Assembly: GCA_039817415.1 (NCBI GenBank) | Contig: JBCBVV010000016.1 | Span: 62,001-126,000, forward strand | Source: JALEFZ01 sp039817415 | Lineage (GTDB): Bacteria; Bacteroidota; Bacteroidia; J057 | Length of the DNA stretch: 64,000 nucleotides | Direction of reading: 5' to 3' | Program-made: the position numbers and the translations under genes | Part shown: positions 9,145 to 16,504 of the stretch, one piece after another | Numbering within the stretch: the stretch's first letter is position 1 | How the letters are laid out: each line of letters starts with the position of its first letter | Notes under the pieces: model-generated | Told to the model about the DNA's origin: nothing | Database searches by the model: none | Seen by the model: only the letters and a program-made list of their open reading frames with translations

Positions 9145-9614
9145 TATTTGATCAATCCCTTTAATCTGTAGACTAGCATGGCTTTTTGAAGGGGGCCCAA
9201 TTCAAACTCATTTTCCTTAGCCATTCGTTGAATTCTGGGAACGAGCTTAACCATTCTTCTTGAATAAGGTCTTGCTAAAGCTCTTGTTGTGAAACTGATT
9301 TTTTCTCCCCTTCCCATTTCATCAATCCAGGGTTTAAGCTCTCCACTAAGGGATTTTAGTTCATCGCTATTTTGTTTGGTAAACTTCTCCAAGTAACGGA
9401 AGGTCTTTAGGGGATTTTCAAAGGTTAAGGAAGATTCCATGACTTCAACCAATACTTCCGCTAGCCCATCAAACTTCTCCTTTTTACTTAAGTCCTCATA
9501 TGCCAAACGCTCCATTTCGGTTCGATTTTGTTTGAGAAGTTTAGACATGGTACAGCCTTGTAAAAGGATAAGGGCAAAGGAAAGAATGAGTAATTGTGGA
9601 AGGTAATATTTCAT
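9144..9614 (-). CDS. Small lipoprotein of unknown function
   Basis: This 156-residue product starts with a lipoprotein signal: a hydrophobic stretch ending in ILLQGC, with the predicted lipidated cysteine at residue 21. The mature part is helical and charged (for example NRTEMERLAYEDLSKKEKFD and FRYLEKFTKQNSDELK), with no domain I recognise and no catalytic motif. It is probably anchored to the inner or outer membrane and faces the periplasm. It is transcribed alone: its 3' end is the bidirectional terminator shared with the PBP1A gene, and its 5' side faces ileS across a 190-base intergenic stretch. Convergence with a peptidoglycan synthase is suggestive of an envelope role but proves nothing. 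Confidence 0.7.
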   Translation of the reverse strand: MKYYLPQLLILSFALILLQGCTMSKLLKQNRTEMERLAYEDLSKKEKFDGLAEVLVEVMESSLTFENPLKTFRYLEKFTKQNSDELKSLSGELKPWIDEMGRGEKISFTTRALARPYSRRMVKLVPRIQRMAKENEFELGPLQKAMLVYRLKGLIK

Positions 9615-9727
9615 CTTGCTTGATTATTTGTGTTTGAGTGAGAATATGAAAGCAAAAAAGATTCTTTTTCCTTTGAAATCAGGAGTTTTGAAGGCTTAGC
9701 AGCTCACAAAAAGTAAAAAGCTTTTGT

Positions 9728-9735
9728 TATATTTG
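9728..9735 (+). promoter_or_regulatory. Bacteroidota-type -7 promoter box upstream of ileS
   Basis: TATATTTG matches the phylum consensus TAnnTTTG exactly, 69 bases before the ileS start codon. I do not see a good TTTG box at the matching -33 position, so only the -7 element is supported. Confidence 0.5.
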
Positions 9736-9804
9736 CACGCAATTTTCCATACATTTTCCTGTTCATCGAACGGCTTTCACACAAAAAATTGTTCGAACTA
9801 AATT

Positions 9805-12800
9805 ATGGGTAAACAATATCCCTCGTACAAAAGTCTCTCCCTGCCAGCAATAGACAAAGAAATACTGGAATGGTGGGATGAGAACAACACTTTCGAGCAA
9901 AGCATCACAGCTCGTGAAGGTGAAAGGCAATTCACCTTTTATGAAGGGCCTCCATCTGCCAATGGTAAGCCTGGTATTCACCACGTATTAGCACGTACGA
10001 TCAAGGATATTTTCTGCCGTTACAAAACACTGCAAGGCTATCAGGTCCACCGTAAAGGAGGATGGGATACACATGGCCTTCCAGTCGAATTGCAGGTAGA
10101 AAAGCGCCTTGGAATCAAAAAGGAGGATATTGGAAAAACCATTTCCATTAAGGAATACAACGCAGAATGTAGAAAGGATGTCCTGAAATTTAAGGACATG
10201 TGGGATGATCTGACCGTAAAAATGGGCTACTGGGTAGACCTGGATGATCCCTACATTACCTTTGAGAATAACTATATAGAATCTGTTTGGCACTTGCTGA
10301 AAAGGTTATGGGATAAAGGCTTACTATACAAAGGCTTTACGATCCAGCCTTATTCACCTGCTGCAGGTACGGGATTGAGTTCACACGAGCTCAACATGCC
10401 TGGAACCTACAAAGACATCAAGGATACCTCCGTAACCGCCCAGTTTAAGCTTAAGCAAGTCGGCCATAAAATGGAGAAAAGACTTCTGACTGGTGGAGAA
10501 GTTTTCTTTGTTGCATGGACCACTACCCCTTGGACCCTCCCTTCAAATGCGGCCTTGGCAGCTGGTGGAAACATCGACTATGTGAAGGTGAAAACCTTCA
10601 ATCAATATACCCACGAACCCATTGAGGTGATCATGGCTCAGGCGCTCATGAAGAAATACTTCAATGAGAAAGCTAAAGAGCTGAAAATAGAGGATTATAA
10701 GAAAGGTGATAAGCTCATCCCATTTGAAATAGTTGATACCTTCAAAGGAAGGGATATCGAAGGAATGGAGTATGAGCAGCTGTTCACCTACATCAATCCA
10801 GATAAACCTGCATTTAGGGTAGTTTTGGGGGATTTTGTGTCCACAGATGACGGTACAGGAATCGTCCATATCTCTCCTACCTTTGGTTCGGACGACTTCT
10901 TTGTCTCTAAGAAGAATGACATCCCTGCCATCATGGTAACGGACGAGGATGGTAACCCCTCCCCTACGGTGGACAAGCAAGGTAGATTTGTGAAAGAGAT
11001 CACTGATTTTGCAGGTCGTTATGTCAAGGATTACGGACAGGACGAGGCTCGTTCTGTTGATGTGGACATTGCCATTAGCTTAAAGGAAAGAAACAGAGCC
11101 TTTAAAGTCGAAAAATACGAACACTCCTATCCTCATTGCTGGAGGACTGATAGACCTGTATTGTATTATCCTTTGGATAGCTGGTTCATCAAAACCACAG
11201 AGGTAAAGAAGCAACTGCTTTCGAATAACAAAAAGATCAACTGGAAGCCTGCCGCTACCGGTACTGGTAGGTTTGGAAACTGGTTAGAGAATCTAGTAGA
11301 CTGGAACTTATCGCGTTCGAGATTTTGGGGTATTCCTCTACCCGTCTGGTCTACTGAAGATGGAAAAGAGCAAATTTGCATCGGTTCTGTAGAGGAACTG
11401 CAAGCTGAAATGGCGAAAGCTGTGGAAGCAGGCCTCATGAAACAAAAGGAATTTGATCTTTTCATGGAGGACCTTGACCTACATAAACCTGGCGTGGATG
11501 AAATCACACTAGTTAGTAAATCTGGTCAGCCAATGAAGCGTGAATCTGACCTAATCGATGTTTGGTTTGATTCAGGTTCAATGCCTTTTGCTCAATGGCA
11601 TTATCCATTTGAGAACGAAGAGAAGTTTAAGTCTAATTTTCCTGCAGATTTCATTTCTGAAGGGGTGGATCAAACTCGTGGTTGGTTCTTTACGCTGCAT
11701 GCAATTGCGGTTATGCTCGAAGGTCAACCTGCCTTCAAGAATGTCATTTCTACAGGTCTTTTGCTGGATAAGGATGGACGTAAGATGTCCAAGCGTTTGG
11801 GGAATGCGGTAGATCCATTTGAAACACTGGAGACCTATGGTGCTGATGCTACTCGATGGTATATGATCGGCAATTCTCAGCCATGGGATAATCTAAGATT
11901 TGACTTGGCTGGTGTTCAGGAAGTTCAGAGAAAATTCTTTGGGACTTTATTCAATACATACAACTTCTTCGCGCTCTATGCGAACCTTACCTCGTTTAAG
12001 TATCCGAAGAATCCTATATCCATTGGCAAAAGGACGGAGTTAGACCAGTGGATTCTTTCTTGTTTGAACAGTCTAGTGAAGCAGGTAAAAGTATACATGG
12101 ATGATTATGAGCCTACCAGAGCGGTTCGTGCAATCGATAGCTTTGTACAGGAACAATTATCCAACTGGTATGTACGCCTTGCGAGAAGACGTTTCTGGGA
12201 TGGTGATAAACAAGCCTTTCAGACGCTCTATGAATGTTTGGAGAAAATTGCCATCCTAATGAGTCCAGTAGCCCCTTTCTTCGCTGAAAGGTTGTACCAA
12301 GACCTTGGAGTGGAAGATAGAGCTTCTGTTCACATTGCTCGATATCCAAGGGTCAACAGCAATGCCATTGATTTGGATGCAGAAGGTCGAATGGATATGG
12401 CTCAAAGAATTACCTCTTTGATCCTGAGTATCAGAAGAAAAGAAAAGCTAAAAGTGAGACAGCCATTGGGTAAAGCTATGGTTGCCATTCTTGATCCTCA
12501 GATGCAAAAAGAGCTGGAAAAGGTCCAGGATCTGATCAAAGATGAGGTAAACATCAAGAATTTAGAATATATTACAGAGGACAACAGCATCCTTGTCAAG
12601 AAAATCAAGCCTAACTTCAGGGCTTTGGGACCCAAGGTAGGTCCATTGATCAAGGAAATTGGACCCACATTAGCTAAATTCTCCCAAGACGATATCAGAA
12701 ACCTGGAGCAAAAGGGGCAAGTTGAACTGCAACTTTCGTCTAAGGCCATCGTCTTAGAATTAGCGGATGTAGAAATTGTCAGTGAAGATATTCCTGGATG

Positions 12801-13122
12801 GTCTGTGGCCTCAGATGCAGGCTATACCGTCGCATTGGACATCCAACTGACAGAAGAGCTTGAACATGAAGGGGTAGCAAGAGAATTCGTTAATAGAATT
12901 CAGAACCTTCGCAAAAACAAGGGATTTGAGGTAACTGACAAGATCAGTGTTAAAATCTCCAATAGCGAGGCTTGGGATGCTGCCGTAACAAAACATACCT
13001 CCTACATTAGTACAGAAACCTTAACCAAAAACTTGCAGTTGGTTTCTGATCATGATTTATCTGCACCTGATGAGATTGAGATCAATGGGACAGTAGGGAA
13101 GATTGAGATTGCAAAGGTGTAG
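9805..13122 (+). CDS. ileS: Isoleucyl-tRNA synthetase
   Basis: A 1105-residue class I aminoacyl-tRNA synthetase. The HIGH-type signature is GKPGIHHVLAR (around residues 53-63) within the usual IleS context YEGPPSANGKPG. The KMSKS loop is KMSKRLGN (about residue 660). Between them lies the CP1 editing domain (TTTPWTLPSN and GTGIVHISPTFGSDD). The C-terminal half contains the anticodon-binding helical domain and extra segment, ending without a cysteine-rich zinc finger. The long form and HHVL variant resemble the eukaryote-like IleS2 clade, which is often less sensitive to mupirocin; that assignment is from family knowledge, not tested. It heads an apparent operon with a TraR/DksA gene (23 bases downstream) and lspA. 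Confidence 0.97.
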   Translation: MGKQYPSYKSLSLPAIDKEILEWWDENNTFEQSITAREGERQFTFYEGPPSANGKPGIHHVLARTIKDIFCRYKTLQGYQVHRKGGWDTHGLPVELQVEKRLGIKKEDIGKTISIKEYNAECRKDVLKFKDMWDDLTVKMGYWVDLDDPYITFENNYIESVWHLLKRLWDKGLLYKGFTIQPYSPAAGTGLSSHELNMPGTYKDIKDTSVTAQFKLKQVGHKMEKRLLTGGEVFFVAWTTTPWTLPSNAALAAGGNIDYVKVKTFNQYTHEPIEVIMAQALMKKYFNEKAKELKIEDYKKGDKLIPFEIVDTFKGRDIEGMEYEQLFTYINPDKPAFRVVLGDFVSTDDGTGIVHISPTFGSDDFFVSKKNDIPAIMVTDEDGNPSPTVDKQGRFVKEITDFAGRYVKDYGQDEARSVDVDIAISLKERNRAFKVEKYEHSYPHCWRTDRPVLYYPLDSWFIKTTEVKKQLLSNNKKINWKPAATGTGRFGNWLENLVDWNLSRSRFWGIPLPVWSTEDGKEQICIGSVEELQAEMAKAVEAGLMKQKEFDLFMEDLDLHKPGVDEITLVSKSGQPMKRESDLIDVWFDSGSMPFAQWHYPFENEEKFKSNFPADFISEGVDQTRGWFFTLHAIAVMLEGQPAFKNVISTGLLLDKDGRKMSKRLGNAVDPFETLETYGADATRWYMIGNSQPWDNLRFDLAGVQEVQRKFFGTLFNTYNFFALYANLTSFKYPKNPISIGKRTELDQWILSCLNSLVKQVKVYMDDYEPTRAVRAIDSFVQEQLSNWYVRLARRRFWDGDKQAFQTLYECLEKIAILMSPVAPFFAERLYQDLGVEDRASVHIARYPRVNSNAIDLDAEGRMDMAQRITSLILSIRRKEKLKVRQPLGKAMVAILDPQMQKELEKVQDLIKDEVNIKNLEYITEDNSILVKKIKPNFRALGPKVGPLIKEIGPTLAKFSQDDIRNLEQKGQVELQLSSKAIVLELADVEIVSEDIPGWSVASDAGYTVALDIQLTEELEHEGVAREFVNRIQNLRKNKGFEVTDKISVKISNSEAWDAAVTKHTSYISTETLTKNLQLVSDHDLSAPDEIEINGTVGKIEIAKV

Positions 13123-13145
13123 TTCTTGTAATTAATTGGACCGTT

Positions 13146-13538
13146 ATGGACGAGAAGCAATTTTATTCCAGAAATGAACTTGATGAATTTCGTGTCATCA
13201 TTCAGGAAAAACTGGAAAAAGCCAGAAAGGAATATAAAAGACTGGCGGATAACCTCAAGGAAATCGGACAGAATACATCTGACTCTTATAATTTTACTGA
13301 GTTTGGAAACGTAGGTACAGAGAAAGAAGAAGTAGAACTCCTCATGGCAAGACAATCCAAGTTTATTTTTAACCTGGAAAAGGCCATGGTGAGAATCGAG
13401 AATGGTTCCTACGGGAAATGCCGCATTTCAGGAGTACTTATTCCTAAAGAAAGATTGCGTGTCGTACCACATGCGACCACTACAATCGAAGCCAAAAAAC
13501 AACAATCGCTAAAACGTGTTCCAAAAAACAGAGGTTAA
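13146..13538 (+). CDS. TraR/DksA-family protein with degenerate zinc finger
   Basis: This 130-residue protein has an N-terminal coiled-coil pair (ELDEFRVIIQEKLEKARKEY) and a C-terminal DksA-like globular tip (YGKCRISGVLIPKERLRVVP). Only one of the four usual zinc-binding cysteines remains (the Cys in GKCRISG), so zinc binding is unlikely. The same pattern occurs in the Bacteroidota subgroup of TraR/DksA proteins. Family members bind the RNA polymerase secondary channel and tune transcription initiation with ppGpp. The gene lies between ileS and lspA with only three bases before the lspA ATG, a conserved order in the phylum that supports an operon. Confidence 0.88.
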   Translation: MDEKQFYSRNELDEFRVIIQEKLEKARKEYKRLADNLKEIGQNTSDSYNFTEFGNVGTEKEEVELLMARQSKFIFNLEKAMVRIENGSYGKCRISGVLIPKERLRVVPHATTTIEAKKQQSLKRVPKNRG

Positions 13539-13541
13539 TTT

Positions 13542-14363
13542 ATGAAAAAGGCCACCAAGTACTTTTCTATTTCCCTGGCTGTCATTATCCTAGATCAGAT
13601 CGTTAAGCTTCTTGTCAAATTCAACATGGACAAGGGAGAAGCAGGTCAGATAAAAGTCATGGGAGACTTTTTTAAGCTACATTTTATCGAAAATCGTGGA
13701 GCAGCCTTTGGTCTTACGCTGACTGATATTTTCAATGGGATGGGAATGGAGATGAGTGATGATACGGGAAAACTTATCCTGACTCTCTTTTCCATAGTTG
13801 CTGTGATTGCTATCGGCTATGTCCTGTATAAATTGAAAGATCATCAATCAGCACTCCCTATCTTCGTAGCCCTCATCTTTGGTGGAGCGCTTGGAAATAT
13901 CATTGACAGAACCTTTTACGGGATCTGGTTTGCTGACATTAACGATTACTCTGGTGGTCTGTTTTTTGGGCGTGTAGTTGATATGTTCTATCTCGACATT
14001 TGGAAAGGCTATCTCCCCAACGTTAGCTGGGTTCCCTTCCTAAATGGGCAGTATACAGCCCTTTGGCCAATTTGGAACATAGCAGACGCCTCAATTTCTA
14101 TTGGTATTGTAGTCATTCTTCTTTTCCAAGGAAGGTTCTTCAAAAAAGATGAAGAAGCTCGCGGAATCACATCTGACGATAAAAAAGAAGAGAAGAAAGA
14201 AAAGAAAGACACTTCCTCGGATGATGAAGCCATAGATCAATCCAAGTTTCAGGATGGTCCTATGGAAGGTGTAGAAGAAAAAGGGGCTGAAGACAACCTA
14301 AACGACGAGGCTGCAGCCATATCAACTATCATGGATGATGAAGGAGGGGAAGAAGAGAGTTAA
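13542..14363 (+). CDS. lspA: Signal peptidase II (lipoprotein signal peptidase) with acidic C-terminal tail
   Basis: An integral membrane aspartyl protease that removes signal peptides from prolipoproteins. Four hydrophobic segments are visible (about 7-24, 78-96, 104-121, 177-196). Conserved motifs are ENRGAAFG (50-57), GGALGNIIDR (114-123), VVDMFY with catalytic Asp147, and WNIADAS with catalytic Asp182. The spacing between the two Asp residues is longer than in proteobacterial LspA because of an inserted WKGYLPNVSWVPFLNGQY-type segment. The 273-residue length also exceeds the usual ~160-170 because of a ~73-residue cytoplasmic tail rich in Asp, Glu and Lys with no known domain. The substrates in this window include at least five lipoproteins. 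It is third in the ileS operon and followed by a terminator. Confidence 0.95.
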   Translation: MKKATKYFSISLAVIILDQIVKLLVKFNMDKGEAGQIKVMGDFFKLHFIENRGAAFGLTLTDIFNGMGMEMSDDTGKLILTLFSIVAVIAIGYVLYKLKDHQSALPIFVALIFGGALGNIIDRTFYGIWFADINDYSGGLFFGRVVDMFYLDIWKGYLPNVSWVPFLNGQYTALWPIWNIADASISIGIVVILLFQGRFFKKDEEARGITSDDKKEEKKEKKDTSSDDEAIDQSKFQDGPMEGVEEKGAEDNLNDEAAAISTIMDDEGGEEES

Positions 14364-14396
14364 TCAAATTGAATTGACCTAATTTGAATATTTGAA

Positions 14397-14429
14397 AGCA
14401 GTTCCTGAGAAGGAGCTGCTTTTTCTTTT
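14397..14429 (+). terminator. Intrinsic terminator after lspA
   Basis: AGCAGTTCCT (14397-14406), tetraloop GAGA and AGGAGCTGCT (14411-14420) pair with one wobble and are followed by TTTTCTTTT. It closes the ileS-TraR-lspA operon. Confidence 0.85.
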
Positions 14430-14540
14430 GAAGAATGGGGGATGTTAGAAAAACAATGTAGGAGAATCATGAAAGGAGTATCCATTTGAGGGTTATATTT
14501 TTTTAATTTGATCCAATATTCATCCGCAAAAAGCATTTCT

Positions 14541-15299
14541 ATGCACACCAGCTCTGTATTGGGACAATTTGAAGCCGCTTCCTCAACCCATCAAAAATTG
14601 TTAGCTACCCTGATAGATCCAGATAAAGTTAGTCTGGAACAAGGGATGGAAATGGCCCTAACTGCCCAGAAGCACGGAGTAGACTGGATTATGGTAGGTG
14701 GTAGCCTGATGCGAGATGATAGCATGAATACCTTGGTACCTGCCCTCAAGCAAATTTTGGATATTCCGGTGGTTTTGTTTCCTGGATCACCCTCCCAAAT
14801 AGTGGATGAAGCAGATGCTATTATGTTGTTGTCCTTAATAAGCGGAAGAAATTCTGATCTCTTAATTGGCAAACATGTGGAAGCTGCTTCACGATTGAAA
14901 AAATCACCGCTTGAAGTAATTCCTACTGGATATATGCTCATTGAAAGTGGCAAACTTACAACTGTCAATTATGTAAGTAACACTCTTCCAATCCCCCATG
15001 ACAAACCAGACATTGCCATGGCTACTGCGCTAGCAGGGGAGCTATTAGGGTTAAAAATGGTCTACATGGATGGGGGAAGTGGAGCTCAATATTCGATCAC
15101 TTCCGAAATGATCAAGGCTGTGAAAGAGGAGTTGAGTATTCCTTTGATCATAGGTGGAGGAATTAGGACCCTAAACGAAGCAAGGCGGATATGGCAAGCG
15201 GGAGCGGATATGATTGTGGTGGGATCTGCATTTGAGCGTGATCCAGAAGGAGAATTCATCAAACAGATTTGTGAATGTAAAGCTCAAATACACGCTTAA
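14541..15299 (+). CDS. Geranylgeranylglyceryl/heptaprenylglyceryl phosphate synthase family protein
   Basis: A 252-residue TIM-barrel prenyltransferase of the GGGPS/PcrB family. It joins a polyprenyl diphosphate to sn-glycerol-1-phosphate, an ether-lipid reaction first known from archaea. Recognisable segments are LIDPDK near the N-terminus, DWIMVGGSLM, VVLFPGSPSQI, IPTGYMLIESG, YMDGGSGA, IIGGGIRT and the closing GADMIVVGSAFE phosphate-binding end. I chose the ATG at 14541; an upstream TTG at 14508 would add eleven poorly supported residues. It stands alone between the lspA terminator and a lipoprotein gene. Bacteroidota homologues form the GGGPS group II; the physiological lipid product in bacteria of this type is uncertain. 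Confidence 0.9.
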   Translation: MHTSSVLGQFEAASSTHQKLLATLIDPDKVSLEQGMEMALTAQKHGVDWIMVGGSLMRDDSMNTLVPALKQILDIPVVLFPGSPSQIVDEADAIMLLSLISGRNSDLLIGKHVEAASRLKKSPLEVIPTGYMLIESGKLTTVNYVSNTLPIPHDKPDIAMATALAGELLGLKMVYMDGGSGAQYSITSEMIKAVKEELSIPLIIGGGIRTLNEARRIWQAGADMIVVGSAFERDPEGEFIKQICECKAQIHA

Positions 15300-15401
15300 A
15301 GGAATTCGGACTTGGGATACTATCCTTGCTTTGTCATGATGACATGAGTCAATTGTCCATTCTTCCAAATCATTTGACAAAATTTACATCCATAATGGAG
15401 A

Positions 15402-15413
15402 TGTAGGCCTACA
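15402..15413. promoter_or_regulatory. Perfect 12-base palindrome upstream of lipoprotein gene
   Basis: TGTAGGCCTACA is self-complementary and lies 39 bases before the lipoprotein ATG at 15453. It is preceded by a looser inverted repeat (TACATC...GATGTA). It could be an operator; nothing else supports that. Confidence 0.3.
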
Positions 15414-15452
15414 AATTCTTCATTTCTCCTACACAATTATTATGTTTAGGGT

Positions 15453-15878
15453 ATGAAAAAGTCGACCTATCTTTTATCCATAGCTACGGTTTTGATTATG
15501 TGGTCTTGCGGCCCTACGCCTCCTGCAGATGAGGAAATCAGAAGCCGTATCAAAGGTGTGTACTGTTCCGAAGATGGCAGCTATCGCCTTGAAATTAAGG
15601 ACAGCACGTACTTCAATAGAAAGGTAGAAATGGGACCCTTAGGCAAAGGACCTCAAAGAGAATCATGTATAGGACCCTATGAACTTAAGCTGGAGGAAGA
15701 CAAGTGGGTTTTGACTTTTGGGAAGGATGCCCGAGCAAGAACACTATTCAAGGATTGTGGGATGGAAGTCGTGATTTGGAACAAAGAGGAGGGATTTGTG
15801 TATGGTGATGAAGAGACCATAACCATGGTTGACCTGATTGATGGAACTACCCTGACGAAGGGTCCTTGTGAATATTAA
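15453..15878 (+). CDS. Small lipoprotein of unknown function
   Basis: A 141-residue protein with a lipoprotein signal ending in IMWSC, lipidated Cys predicted at residue 19. The mature domain is small and probably beta-rich (SYRLEIKDSTYFN, KWVLTFGKDAR, EETITMVDLIDGTTL) with three further cysteines. I recognise no family. It lies 14 bases upstream of the FAA hydrolase gene and likely shares its transcript. The start is supported by the signal peptide and a nearby palindrome in the leader. Confidence 0.7.
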   Translation: MKKSTYLLSIATVLIMWSCGPTPPADEEIRSRIKGVYCSEDGSYRLEIKDSTYFNRKVEMGPLGKGPQRESCIGPYELKLEEDKWVLTFGKDARARTLFKDCGMEVVIWNKEEGFVYGDEETITMVDLIDGTTLTKGPCEY

Positions 15879-15892
15879 GTGTTGAAGGATTT

Positions 15893-16504
15893 ATGAAAAT
15901 AATTTGTATCGGAAGAAATTACCGGAAACATGCCGAAGAGCTTAACAATCCTGTACCTTCCAAACCCCTTCTGTTTTTTAAGCCCGATACCGCTGTATTA
16001 AGAGAAAATAAGGACTTCTATTATCCTGAATTCACCAAGGACCTACACTTTGAATGTGAATTGGTCGTAAGAGTTGCTCGTGAAGGAAAATATATCCAGC
16101 CTGATTTTGTTAGGTCCTACCTAGATGGAGTTGGTTTGGGAATAGATATGACAGCCAGAGATATTCAATCTGAGGCAAAAGCAAAGGGCCATCCATGGAC
16201 CCTAGCAAAAGGGTTTAACAATTCAGCTCCAGTTTCAGACTTTTTACCCATTGACCAGTTTCCAAACCTCCAACACATTAATTTTACCTGTGATATCAAT
16301 GGGGAAAGGAGACAGGAAGGGTTTACAGGAAATATGATCTTTACAGTAACCGATCTGATTGTTTACCTAAGTCAATTCATCACCATCAAGAAGGGAGATT
16401 TGATATTTACGGGAACTCCTGCCGGCGTTGGCCCATTAAGCATTGGAGACCATATCAACGCGCATCTTGAAGGGCAGAAAATGTTAGACTTTTATGTCAA
16501 ATAA
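15893..16504 (+). CDS. Fumarylacetoacetate hydrolase (FAH) family protein
   Basis: A 203-residue cytoplasmic enzyme of the FAH superfamily, which cleaves C-C bonds in acylpyruvates and related beta-diketones using a divalent metal. Visible landmarks are IICIGRNYRKHAEELNN at the N-terminus, LLFFKPDTA, the metal-site region LHFECELVVR with two Glu ligands, GLGIDMTARDIQ, and the C-terminal GDLIFTGTPAGVGPLSIGD. The length is typical of the compact single-domain FAHD1-like group (acylpyruvate hydrolase or oxaloacetate decarboxylase). The exact substrate is not readable. Its last 11 bases overlap the start of the M23 peptidase gene, so the two are translationally coupled. Confidence 0.9.
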   Translation: MKIICIGRNYRKHAEELNNPVPSKPLLFFKPDTAVLRENKDFYYPEFTKDLHFECELVVRVAREGKYIQPDFVRSYLDGVGLGIDMTARDIQSEAKAKGHPWTLAKGFNNSAPVSDFLPIDQFPNLQHINFTCDINGERRQEGFTGNMIFTVTDLIVYLSQFITIKKGDLIFTGTPAGVGPLSIGDHINAHLEGQKMLDFYVK

